Shown here: positions 19,680-28,649 of the stretch, one piece after another
Numbering within the stretch: the stretch's first letter is position 1
Layout of the letters: each line of letters opens with the position of its first letter
Source of the DNA: an uncultured Parvularculaceae bacterium
Lineage (GTDB): Bacteria > Pseudomonadota > Alphaproteobacteria > Caulobacterales > Parvularculaceae
Direction of reading: 5' to 3'
DNA: 39,353 bases
Assembly (NCBI GenBank): GCA_938015425.1
Contig: CALLPQ010000154.1
Span: 1-39,353, forward strand
Program-made: the position numbers and the translations under genes
Notes under the pieces: model-generated
Databases searched by the model: none
The model's input: the letters and a program-made list of their open reading frames with translations, nothing else
What the model was told of the DNA's origin: nothing

Positions 19680-19733
19680 AGCCGAGATAAAATCTCATTA
19701 AAGATAAAAACAGACCCCAGAAAGGGATATGAA

Positions 19734-20564
19734 ATGACCTCCAGCATCAACACAAATCCGGGCGCACTTGTCGCTCTTCAAAACCTCACCAGCGTCAATG
19801 ACCGTCTTGCTGAAACACAGCGCCGTGTCTCAACCGGCTTGCAAGTCTCAAGTGCTGCGGATAATCCCGCGCTTTTTGCGTTGGCTCAGCAACAGCGCGC
19901 AGAACTTGGTTCGATTGAATCATTGCAGCAAGGTTTACGCATTGGTCAATCTGCGGTGGATGTGGCTTTAACCGCGAGTGATTCAATTAGTGATATATTG
20001 GTTGAATTACGGTCGGTTGCGTTGCAAGCGGCTGACGAGTCTATCCCTTCAGAGACGCGTGATATTCTCAATGAAAGATTTGCTTCCCTAACGGAACAAA
20101 TTGGCCGTGTTGTTGATAGTGCCGAAGTTGGCGGGCGCAACCTTCTTGCTAGTGGTGCAAGTGATTTATCATTGGTGGCCAGCACTGATGGAGCCACACA
20201 AATCAGTGTTGCAGCACAAGACCTGTCACTTGGCGGCGCCAATTTGACAGTATCGAATAGTGCAACAGCCCTTAGTGATGGTGCATCTGCACTGGCGCAA
20301 ATCACAGCGATTGAAGAGTCACTGGTTAATGTCAGTAATGCTTCTGCCCGTCTTGGTAATGGGTCGCAAGCCTTGGATTTGCAAGAAAACCTTTTAGGCC
20401 GTGTTTCTGATTCTCTTGAAGTTTCTATCGGAAACCTTGTCGATGCAGATCTGGCAAGAGAAAGCTCACGCTTGCAAGCCCTACAGGTGCAACAGCAATT
20501 GGCAATCCAGACCTTATCGATTGCGAATGCAGCACCAAACTCGATCCTTGCCTTGTTTGCATAA
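19734..20564 (+). CDS. compact flagellin (about 276 aa)
   Basis: MTSSINTNPGALVALQNLTSVNDRLAETQRRVSTGLQVSSAADNPALFALAQQQR N-terminal D0/D1 and VDADLARESSRLQALQVQQQLAIQTLSIANAAPNSILALF C-terminal D0. ATG 19734 has RBS agaaagggat. Confidence 0.96.
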   Translation: MTSSINTNPGALVALQNLTSVNDRLAETQRRVSTGLQVSSAADNPALFALAQQQRAELGSIESLQQGLRIGQSAVDVALTASDSISDILVELRSVALQAADESIPSETRDILNERFASLTEQIGRVVDSAEVGGRNLLASGASDLSLVASTDGATQISVAAQDLSLGGANLTVSNSATALSDGASALAQITAIEESLVNVSNASARLGNGSQALDLQENLLGRVSDSLEVSIGNLVDADLARESSRLQALQVQQQLAIQTLSIANAAPNSILALFA

Positions 20565-20631
20565 CAGTCCATAAGCTGATGAAACTCAAATCCGGGCCGC
20601 ATTGGCGGCCTGGATAAGAGGGGAGGTTATT

Positions 20632-21042
20632 ATGTCAGAAATTCTACAGCCGTCTGCACAAGGATCAGGTGTCAGGATTAATCAAAATGTCAGTGCTGCG
20701 GCAACAAATAGTGCCAACCAGCGAAATGATGATTTGCGCGAGGCACGAAGAGCAGCAAGTGCTGACAGGGTTGCGGATGCGCAACGTGAACAAGATCAGC
20801 GTGCCGAACAGTTTCGGGAAACCAGCGAAATCATTCAACGCGCGATTGGGGCCAATACGCGCCTTGAAATAACGGCTGGTCTGGAAACAAACCGCTTTAT
20901 CTATCGTGCAATTGATGTGGATACGGGTGAGGTGGTGAGTGAATGGCCACCAGAACAATTTGCCCGGTTCATTAATGATCTTGGAGAACAAAGCACGAGC
21001 ACACAGCAATTGGCTGGTCTGGTGTTGGATGAGCAAGCTTAA
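20632..21042 (+). CDS. FlaG-like protein
   Basis: 136 aa with C-terminal RLEITAGLETNRFIYRAIDVDTGEVVSEWPPEQFARFIND (FlaG pattern: V.D..TGEVI...P); directly after flagellin. Confidence 0.75.
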   Translation: MSEILQPSAQGSGVRINQNVSAAATNSANQRNDDLREARRAASADRVADAQREQDQRAEQFRETSEIIQRAIGANTRLEITAGLETNRFIYRAIDVDTGEVVSEWPPEQFARFINDLGEQSTSTQQLAGLVLDEQA

Positions 21043-21068
21043 TCCGGACTTATTTGATGTATCGATAA

Positions 21069-21104
21069 AAAAATAGCGACCAACATAAGTTGGTCGCTAT
21101 TTTT
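21069..21104. terminator. bidirectional Rho-independent terminator
   Basis: aaaaatagcgaccaac ataa gttggtcgctattttt, 16-bp perfect stem, A/T flanks, between the FlaG-like (+) and MBL (-) genes. Confidence 0.95.
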
Positions 21105-21124
21105 AATTTTTGTTATTCGCTGAT

Positions 21125-22684
21125 TTATTCACTTGCTTGGGCTTCACGTCCACGCTTAACAGAGTCCCAAAAATCAGCCGCTTTTGTGGTCGCTCCATGT
21201 ACCGGAATAAATGTTTCAATATCAAGATTCAAACTTTCCAGCTTTTCAGCGAATGCAAGTTGGTTTGCATTGGCAGGCGGTAAAGTGTCACCGCGTGCGC
21301 TGAAGATATCGGCAACCAATAGTGATTTGATCTCGGGGATATACATCACGATGATTTCCTCGGCGTGTGGATTTGGTCCCACATTATAGAGTTCTACTTT
21401 GCGAGAGCCACGCCCGATAGAATATTTTTCATCATCAAAAGAGGTAATGTTTACATCTTCGGGGGTGCCGCCATTTTGACCTATATTGCGGCTGGCGTTA
21501 CCAACATTATTCACAAAATCTACATTGCCAGCTGTTGTTAGAATGCCAATCCCTGCTTCGAGATAGCCATATAATCCGCCAGAATGATCAAAATGGTGGT
21601 GGGTTGGCACGGCCCATTTGATCTTCCGTCCGGGGAGTTCTTTTTGGATGGTGCGAATAACATCGCGGCTGGTTTGTGCTGACTGCGGTGTTTCCAGAAT
21701 AAGAACACCAGAACGCTGGTTTACGAAAATCACATTATACCCTTGGGCCGCATTAGGGATGAAATAAATATTCTTGGCCAGTTTTTCAACGGGTAAATCG
21801 CGTGCCGCCGCTGAAGGGGCGGTAAAGGGATCATTTTGTGTTGCATCGTCAGGCTGGGTGAACAAAGCTTCATCCGCCGCTTCAAGGCTAACATTTTCCA
21901 CGGTAATCTTGGCAGTGGTGTTACCAGCCTGATCTACGGTGATGGCGTGGGCAAGCAATGCGCCGTTTACATCTTTGTAATCGCCAAACGACATAGTCGT
22001 GGCCGTGTCGCCCCATTGTTCGTGTGCGGTTAATGTTTGGGTTTTAGCAAGACGGCCTGTCTCGTTATCAAAATAAACATTTACAGCGCGTCCGAAACTG
22101 TCAGCAAAAACCAATACGGAATGGGTTTTGCCGTCATGGGTTTCAGTGCCGGCAAATCGCAATGCGTCTGAATTGTCCGCCATTTCCAACAATAGGCTGG
22201 CGGAGGTGTTTACGCGGTCAAGAATGTTTTGGCCGACGGCAACATCAATCAGGGCAACTGCGTTTTGGCCCGCTAGATAAACCCAGTCGGGGCCAGCGCC
22301 GCGCACATACCGAAAGCCTAAATTGTCGCCATTATAATTTTCAATGGAGAGGCGGCCATCGGAACGGTGAGCAACCGTTTTAAAAGCATTGCCAAAATCT
22401 GTTGAAGCGCCAGGTGTTGGGGCTTGGCCGGGGTTTGAACTACTGGTGGCGAAAGTCACACTGGAATTACGTATAGCGTTGAGGGCCTCATATCCGCCGA
22501 TGGATGTAATGGCGCGATCAAGAACAGTTTGCGCTTTTGCCTGATCAGTAAAGGCAATTGATTGGTTAGCTGATTGTGTGGTTGCGCTATTAGCGAAGGC
22601 CGTAAAATGCGGTGTTGCCAAAGCGGCAAGTGCAATCAGGCTAACTTTTGTTCTTAGCTTACGTGTCGCTATCTTGCTTTTCAT
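21125..22684 (-). CDS. exported metallo-beta-lactamase-fold hydrolase with long N-terminal domain
   Basis: Signal-like MKSKIATRKLRTKVSLIALAALATPHFTAFA; VPTHHHFDHSGGLYGY (HxHxDH); N-terminal ~250 aa LolA-like beta-rich segment. Start 22684 preferred over 22714. Confidence 0.88.
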   Translation of the reverse strand: MKSKIATRKLRTKVSLIALAALATPHFTAFANSATTQSANQSIAFTDQAKAQTVLDRAITSIGGYEALNAIRNSSVTFATSSSNPGQAPTPGASTDFGNAFKTVAHRSDGRLSIENYNGDNLGFRYVRGAGPDWVYLAGQNAVALIDVAVGQNILDRVNTSASLLLEMADNSDALRFAGTETHDGKTHSVLVFADSFGRAVNVYFDNETGRLAKTQTLTAHEQWGDTATTMSFGDYKDVNGALLAHAITVDQAGNTTAKITVENVSLEAADEALFTQPDDATQNDPFTAPSAAARDLPVEKLAKNIYFIPNAAQGYNVIFVNQRSGVLILETPQSAQTSRDVIRTIQKELPGRKIKWAVPTHHHFDHSGGLYGYLEAGIGILTTAGNVDFVNNVGNASRNIGQNGGTPEDVNITSFDDEKYSIGRGSRKVELYNVGPNPHAEEIIVMYIPEIKSLLVADIFSARGDTLPPANANQLAFAEKLESLNLDIETFIPVHGATTKAADFWDSVKRGREAQASE

Positions 22685-23003
22685 GGTTGGCTCAGTCCTT
22701 GTTAATTTAGTCATTAAACATTTCCCTTATCTATACGGATTAAAGTTGAGCATGAATGTCTTACTTTGCTTGTCTCGTACCTATCAGGTGCGCATTGGGG
22801 CAGGCAAGGTTTACCCACCATCTCCCCTTAAGAAACGCATCAATTTCTCGTTATGATACAGACGTTATGATTCACACGATATGATGCAGGCGATTTTGCG
22901 GTTAGGGGAGAGGGCATGCTTTTACAATTCAATAAAAACATGTTTATAAAATGCCGTTTAAGAAGATAAGATGATTGATTTGGAGGGTCGCTTCAAGAAT
23001 GTG

Positions 23004-23396
23004 CTAGAAATTAGCATCTTCCCCAAAAATACGGCCACCTCTGGCGGTTATATCATCATTTGGGTAATTGCATTGTTGCAGGCCAGCCCGCCAACCCAAT
23101 TGATAGGATTCATCTTCACTGAAGGCATAATCATCCCGCACCCTTTTTGTGGAGAAGCTTTTTTCTGCTTCGCGGGCAGTCTGGCAACCATCACTAAATC
23201 CAGCCAGATATCCCGGTTCATTTTGTAAGGCGGCTAATTTGCTGGTGGAGCAAGCGCCAAGGCAAATAAGGGCGGCCATGCAGGCACTAGCCTTTACCAA
23301 AAAGGCCTTTACTAAAAAGGTTTTTGAGCCATATTTTGAATTTTTAAGCGAATTTAATAAAAATGCATTGTAAGTATTTGTTTTTATTGGCTGCAT
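23004..23396 (-). CDS. small lipoprotein of unknown function
   Basis: LICLGACSTSKLAAL lipobox; repeated Gly/Cys motif PGYLAGFSDGCQTA ... SYQLGWRAGLQQCN. Confidence 0.7.
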   Translation of the reverse strand: MQPIKTNTYNAFLLNSLKNSKYGSKTFLVKAFLVKASACMAALICLGACSTSKLAALQNEPGYLAGFSDGCQTAREAEKSFSTKRVRDDYAFSEDESYQLGWRAGLQQCNYPNDDITARGGRIFGEDANF

Positions 23397-23651
23397 TTCT
23401 ATCTCCACATATATAATTAAGGCTAGATTATCTTCAATTGCGCTATTGCAATCAGGATTTACGGGTGATGGTAGCAGATTGACTGATATAATGCCCGCTT
23501 ATCCAAAACTATCTCCTGAACATCTACAGTGAAAGCTATCAGGTTAACTCCTTTTTGGGAAGCAAGGATGGTTGAAAATTAGATATTTCGCAATCAATCC
23601 TTAATCCTAATCGGGTAATGCTAGAGGAAATATTATAAAGGTTAGCTGTAT

Positions 23652-24911
23652 ATGACAAAAATCGCATATATTTCACATGATAATGCAGAAGCGTTTGAGG
23701 GGGGCGATTATCTTGATCCTGTAGATCAAGAGAGTGATGTTTTATCACAATCGAGCCGAGTCGACCTTGATCAGAATACGAATGCGTTAGCCGATATTAG
23801 CGGCGCACGCATTTTGATGGCCCGAAAATTAGCGGACATATTGGTGTTACCCGTTGAACAGGTTTCAGCCAATGATCGCTCTCTGGCGGGGGATATTCTG
23901 CTTCAAGTGTTAGATAAGGCTGAATATGATTTGCGCATTGATGTGGCGCGGCGCATTTGCCGCGTGCCTGAAGTTCCTGATATCGTCTTGCGCGCCTTTT
24001 TGTTGGATGTTCCAGAGGTGGCTAAACATGTCATTGTGGAGGCTTCAACAATTTCCAGCAGCTTGTTGATTGAATGCGCACGTATGGGAGAAACTGCTCA
24101 CCGGATGATGATTGCGGGGCGATATGGATTGCCAACCACGGTGATTGATGAGGTTGTCAGATTTAACGAACCTGATGTGGCAAAGATGCTTTTACGTCGT
24201 GAGGAATGCATTTTCTCGCAACAATCTATCGAGTTATTGGTTTCCCGTTCCACCAACGATATCAAATTACAAGAACTATTATTGCGTCGCCCCGAATTGG
24301 AACCCGCTCATGGGTTTATGATGTTCTGGTGGGTGGCAACCGATAATCGTAAAAAGATATTAAGCCGCTTCGCGTTGGATCGTACTCTTATTCAAGAAAC
24401 CTTGGAGGGAATTTATCCTTTAATGCGGGGCGTCAAAGTTCCTGATATGTTGGTGAAAGAAGTTTTGGCCCTCAATGATCGTCGCCATCGCCCGCGCGGG
24501 GTAAATGGCGAGGCTGTGGACTTTGAAGTGGTAAAGCGTACTCTAGCCTTATCCCGTCAGTACCCGTCTGAAGAGATTATCGAGGCTATAGCTATGATTG
24601 CCGGTATCACCCGCGAACAGGCGGCGCGTATATTACGCGACCCCGGCGGCGAACCTTATGCGGTTATGTGTAAAAGCCTTGGTGTGCCCCGCAATGACTT
24701 TTTCGAATTTATCCACGGTTCAGCGGAGGGTGTTTTTGATGATGGCGGCGAGAGCGCTATTTCTATGGAACGCGCTGATGACCTCCTTGACACATTTGAC
24801 CGGATGGCGCGTGATTATGCCCGTGCGGTTTTACGCTATTGGGATTGGACGGGTAATCCGCGTATCGCCCGAATTTCTAAATTGCTTGGGGAAAATGCAC
24901 CCACTGTTTAA
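23652..24911 (+). CDS. DUF2336 domain protein (HEAT-like helical repeats), copy 1
   Basis: 419 aa; LRIDVARRICRVPEVPDIVLRAFLLDVPEVAKHVIVEASTISSSLLIECAR typical DUF2336 helical pattern. Confidence 0.85.
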   Translation: MTKIAYISHDNAEAFEGGDYLDPVDQESDVLSQSSRVDLDQNTNALADISGARILMARKLADILVLPVEQVSANDRSLAGDILLQVLDKAEYDLRIDVARRICRVPEVPDIVLRAFLLDVPEVAKHVIVEASTISSSLLIECARMGETAHRMMIAGRYGLPTTVIDEVVRFNEPDVAKMLLRREECIFSQQSIELLVSRSTNDIKLQELLLRRPELEPAHGFMMFWWVATDNRKKILSRFALDRTLIQETLEGIYPLMRGVKVPDMLVKEVLALNDRRHRPRGVNGEAVDFEVVKRTLALSRQYPSEEIIEAIAMIAGITREQAARILRDPGGEPYAVMCKSLGVPRNDFFEFIHGSAEGVFDDGGESAISMERADDLLDTFDRMARDYARAVLRYWDWTGNPRIARISKLLGENAPTV

Positions 24912-25093
24912 AAATTTTTTATTGAGAATTTTTAAAAAAATCAAAGTAATTTTTGGCGTATTTATTGGGTCCATTAAGGGCATTTTAAAATGTTTGTGCC
25001 ATTACATATAAACCCCGGTTGTGGCTTTGCGTATTTTAGTTGCAATCGGCGGTAATAAAATTCCCCAAAATTCCTTATACAAATTGATTTTTT

Positions 25094-25249
25094 TCCCGCC
25101 GCGAAGGCGGCTCAAGAAATAAAGCCGAGAAGGCGGCTTAGAGAAATCCCGCCGCGAAGGCGGCTTAGGGAAATCCCGCCGCGAAGGCGGCTTAGGGAAA
25201 TCCCGCCGCGAAGGCGGCTTAGGGAAATAAAGCCGCGAAAGTGCATAAA
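25094..25249. repeat. 27-bp tandem palindromic repeat array, about 5.8 units
   Basis: Consensus tcccgccgcgaaggcggcttagggaaa; units at 25094, 25120, 25147, 25174, 25201 and a degenerate partial at 25228; three central units identical. Confidence 0.95.
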
Positions 25250-25271
25250 TTATAGATCTGCAAATGCAGTT

Positions 25272-25736
25272 TTACCGTCTTAGCCCCCGCACGCGGCTGG
25301 TTAGATCTTCATCTTTTACATTTTCTTCACTTAGAAGGTTTTGTGATGTTGCAATACCGGCTTCAATCACGCTCATCGGGTTTTTAGTGATTAAGGGATG
25401 CCACATAGGTAATGGTTGACTGTTAGCAAGGCGCCGATAGGCGCAAGTGCCTGGTAACCAGTCAAGGGTACGGGCTTTTTGCGGGGTTAACTGGATGCAA
25501 TCAGGGACAAGAGTATGGCGATTGTTATAATCACAGCAGCGCCGGTTTTTAACATCATATAGGCGGCAAGCTATATCGGTTTCATGAATTTCGTTTGTGT
25601 CCTCGTCGCGCAAAAGCACCAGACAGCATTTCCCGCATCTATCGCAAAGGGATTCCCACTCTTCCTGATTCATTTCATCAAGAGATTTTTCTTCCCAGAA
25701 GTTAGATTTCGCGTCAATTTTCTTTTTTTTCGTCAT
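25272..25736 (-). CDS. YcgN-family (UPF0260) cysteine cluster protein
   Basis: FWEEKSLDEMNQEEWESLCDRCGKCCLVLLRDEDT ... CRLYDVKNRRCCDYNNRHTLVPDCIQLTPQ. Confidence 0.93.
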   Translation of the reverse strand: MTKKKKIDAKSNFWEEKSLDEMNQEEWESLCDRCGKCCLVLLRDEDTNEIHETDIACRLYDVKNRRCCDYNNRHTLVPDCIQLTPQKARTLDWLPGTCAYRRLANSQPLPMWHPLITKNPMSVIEAGIATSQNLLSEENVKDEDLTSRVRGLRR

Positions 25737-25820
25737 GAGAGATTATCCCCCTTTCGCTCTTTACTATCTTATGATTGATCGCAACTAACACCATTCGTCA
25801 AATAGTAGAATCAGGCGAAT

Positions 25821-25864
25821 AGATACACTCTATAAGGATATCTGTACTCTATAAGTGTATCTGA
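25821..25864. promoter_or_regulatory. dyad plus direct repeat in ycgN/PBP1A divergent intergenic region
   Basis: agatacact(25821-25829)...agtgtatct(25854-25862) perfect 9-bp inverted repeat; actctataaggatatctgt / actctataagtgtatctga 19-bp tandem repeat. Confidence 0.45.
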
Positions 25865-26070
25865 ACTTTGTGGGGACATCCATAGAGTAGAGGAAATCAA
25901 CATAGTCGGTCTTAACTACGTTATATTATCAAACTCACAGGGAATATATCTGGATTGAATATTCCTTCATCGCTATCGTGATCTAAGGTTACCATATTGA
26001 GATGTGAATAGGGCTAAAAATCTTGTAAGGGTGGTTTCGCTCCACAGTAAAAAGATGTTAGATTCTGGAT

Positions 26071-28362
26071 ATGGGTAATTGGGTCGGTCATATAAAAACA
26101 CGTTTTGCTGATATTGTTCAGGCAATGGGCAGCTGGCCCCAAAAAAGGCGGGCAAAGCCCACTGATGAAGCAATTCAAAATCAGCCCCCCTTAATCCACA
26201 AGCCCCTACACCCCCATGATTTTAGTGCGGGCCATAACCAACCATCAATTGATGATGAACCGGAAAAGAAAAAACGCTCTTTTTGGCGGGGAAGCTGGGC
26301 AATTTTGCGTCCTGTTCTTGCCACGGGGGCGACCCTTGCCATTATGGGGATGATCGGACTGCTTTACCTAGGCTTTGTCGTGATTGCGCCGCGTGTGCCC
26401 GAGGGGACGGATTTATGGAATATCAACCGGCAATCCAGCATCGTTTTATTAGATCGACATGGTGAAGAATTAATGTCGCGGGGGGCACGCTATGGGGAAG
26501 CCGTTCGGGTTTCCCAACTTCCTCCTTATTTGGTTGCAGCGTTTTTAGCGACGGAAGACCGGCGTTATTACGAACATTTTGGTATTGATGTGCGCGGCAC
26601 ATTACGGGCAGCCCTGACCAATTATAAATCTGGCGGGGTGGTTCAAGGGGGGTCGACCATTACCCAACAATTAGCGAAAAACCTGTTCCTTAATTCCGAC
26701 CGAACTTATAGTCGCAAAATCCGTGAGGCTTTGTTGGCGCTGTGGTTAGAGGGGCGTTATTCGAAAGAAGAGCTTTTATCGCTTTATATGAACCGGATTT
26801 ATTTGGGGGCTGGTGCGTACGGTGTTGAAGCGGCGGCGCGGACTTATTTTGATAAATCCTCACGGGACGTCACCCTTGCCGAGGCGGCGATGTTGGCGGG
26901 TTTACCCAAAGCCCCGTCAAGTCTTGCCCCTACGCAAAATCTGGATGGAGCAAAAAGACGGGGGGCGGAAGTTATTCAAAACTTATTGGATACAAAAGCC
27001 ATTACCCGTTTTCAGGCCCGTGACGCCACCTATGATCCGGCTGTTCTTGCCATCAATGATGTCAGTCCGGAACTTGGCTATGTATTCGATTTTGTCGCGG
27101 GCAGCGCCAAAAAAAGGGTTGGTAATTATGATGGTGATTTGATTATTACCACCACATTGGATCCTAAAATTCAAAGGAATGGAGAGACCGCCATTAAAGC
27201 GGCCCTTACGGTGGAGAACCGCCTTGCCGGGGCTGAACAGGCGGCGCTTATTAGTTATGATATTGATGGCGCGACACGGGCGTTGGTCGGCGGTTTGGAT
27301 TATCGTGACAGTCAGTTTAACCGCGCCGTCCAAGCCAAGCGACAACCCGGCTCCTCTTTTAAGCCCTTTGTTTATCTGGCTGCCCTAGAAGCGGGGATGA
27401 CACCGCAAACCCGTTTTGTTGATAGGCCCGTTGAGATCGATGGATGGCGACCGCGAAATTATTCAAATAATTATAATGGGCCTATGCGTTTGACCGAGGC
27501 GATGGCCCGTTCCATCAATACGGTTGCGGTGCAGGTGAGTGAAGAAATCGGGCGCGAAAAAGTGGCCGAGATTGCCCAACGTCTTGGCATAAAATCACCT
27601 TTAAACCCGCACCCTTCTATTGCTCTGGGTGCGGTTGATATTTCTTTGGAAGAACTAACCAGCGCTTATCTGCCTCTCGCACGGGGCGGGACGCGTGTTA
27701 CTCCTTATATAATTTCGTCTATCCGTAATCAAGATGGTGATGTTTTATATAATCATGAAACAGCCAAGCCCGAGAGGGTTTTCGAGCAACAGGTCAGCCA
27801 TGATATTAATCATCTTCTCTATCAAGTGATGTTAAGTGGTACGGGCCGCAATGCAGCCCTTGGGTCACGTCAATCCATGGGCAAAACAGGCACTACCAAT
27901 GATTGGCGTGATGCATGGTTTGTTGGATATACAGCGCAAATGGTAACGGGGGTTTGGGTTGGCAATGATAGCAATCGCGGGATGGATAAAATAACCGGTG
28001 GCTCCATTCCCTCTGATATCTGGCGCAGCTATATGATTGCTGCCCATCAGGGGATAAAGGAAGTTGCCCTTGAAGGCGCTTATCCTGCGGCTACATATTC
28101 CAATGAACCTGTTTTACTTGATTTCTATGCGGATGTTACCCAAGGGTTTGATCAGATAATGGGCGGGCGTTTAAATCGGGCAAATCGAGATGATGTTCGT
28201 AGGGGCAGGGATGATAGAGAGACCGGACGGGAAACCGCGAAAGATTTGGCAGCCAGAAATGTAGACGCCAGAAACGCAGACAAAGAGAGCAAAAAAGCCA
28301 AAAAGAAAAAACGCGGTCGTCGTCGCTTTGGTATTTTTCGCCGCAAAAAGCGGGATAATTAA
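26071..28362 (+). CDS. class A penicillin-binding protein (PBP1A-type, transglycosylase/transpeptidase)
   Basis: ATEDRRYYEHFGIDVRGTLRAAL, GGSTITQQLAKNLFLNSDRTYSRKIREALLALWLE, RQPGSSFKPFVYLAALE, GKTGTTNDWRDAWFVGYT; basic C-terminal tail KKAKKKKRGRRRFGIFRRKKRDN. Confidence 0.96.
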   Translation: MGNWVGHIKTRFADIVQAMGSWPQKRRAKPTDEAIQNQPPLIHKPLHPHDFSAGHNQPSIDDEPEKKKRSFWRGSWAILRPVLATGATLAIMGMIGLLYLGFVVIAPRVPEGTDLWNINRQSSIVLLDRHGEELMSRGARYGEAVRVSQLPPYLVAAFLATEDRRYYEHFGIDVRGTLRAALTNYKSGGVVQGGSTITQQLAKNLFLNSDRTYSRKIREALLALWLEGRYSKEELLSLYMNRIYLGAGAYGVEAAARTYFDKSSRDVTLAEAAMLAGLPKAPSSLAPTQNLDGAKRRGAEVIQNLLDTKAITRFQARDATYDPAVLAINDVSPELGYVFDFVAGSAKKRVGNYDGDLIITTTLDPKIQRNGETAIKAALTVENRLAGAEQAALISYDIDGATRALVGGLDYRDSQFNRAVQAKRQPGSSFKPFVYLAALEAGMTPQTRFVDRPVEIDGWRPRNYSNNYNGPMRLTEAMARSINTVAVQVSEEIGREKVAEIAQRLGIKSPLNPHPSIALGAVDISLEELTSAYLPLARGGTRVTPYIISSIRNQDGDVLYNHETAKPERVFEQQVSHDINHLLYQVMLSGTGRNAALGSRQSMGKTGTTNDWRDAWFVGYTAQMVTGVWVGNDSNRGMDKITGGSIPSDIWRSYMIAAHQGIKEVALEGAYPAATYSNEPVLLDFYADVTQGFDQIMGGRLNRANRDDVRRGRDDRETGRETAKDLAARNVDARNADKESKKAKKKKRGRRRFGIFRRKKRDN

Positions 28363-28490
28363 GCTAGGATATAAGAGGGTACTATAAGCGCCTAACTGAA
28401 GCAGCGCGATAAGATATAAAAGTCTAGTACCAGATGTCGGTTTTCCCGAACGCATACGAGGCCTTAACTGTCATCAAGCTTAAAGATGAA

Positions 28491-28511
28491 TTTCCGCCTA
28501 TGCGGGAATGA
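28491..28511. repeat. dispersed hairpin repeat, ttccgcctatgcgggaatgac type
   Basis: Similar copy at 19375-19395 (tttctgcctatgcaggaattg), 17/21 identical. Confidence 0.6.
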
Positions 28512-28576
28512 CGATGATGGCTAGAGAGATCAGTTCGTAAACATCACGAGAGAACCCAAGACTACCCACCTAAGTC

Positions 28577-28597
28577 ATCCCCGATTTATTCGGGGAT
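28577..28597. repeat. hairpin atccccga-tttat-tcggggat
   Basis: 8-bp perfect stem; 'tcatcccCGa...tCGGGGatcca' type of dispersed palindromic element. Confidence 0.6.
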
Positions 28598-28649
28598 CCA
28601 CCAGACTTCTTCAAACCGTTAAATTTCAGTTTTTACCCTTGAACAGGTT

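Noticed and set aside
25094-25249. CRISPR array
   Set aside because: Units are contiguous 27-mers with no variable spacers and no cas genes; it is a tandem palindromic repeat.
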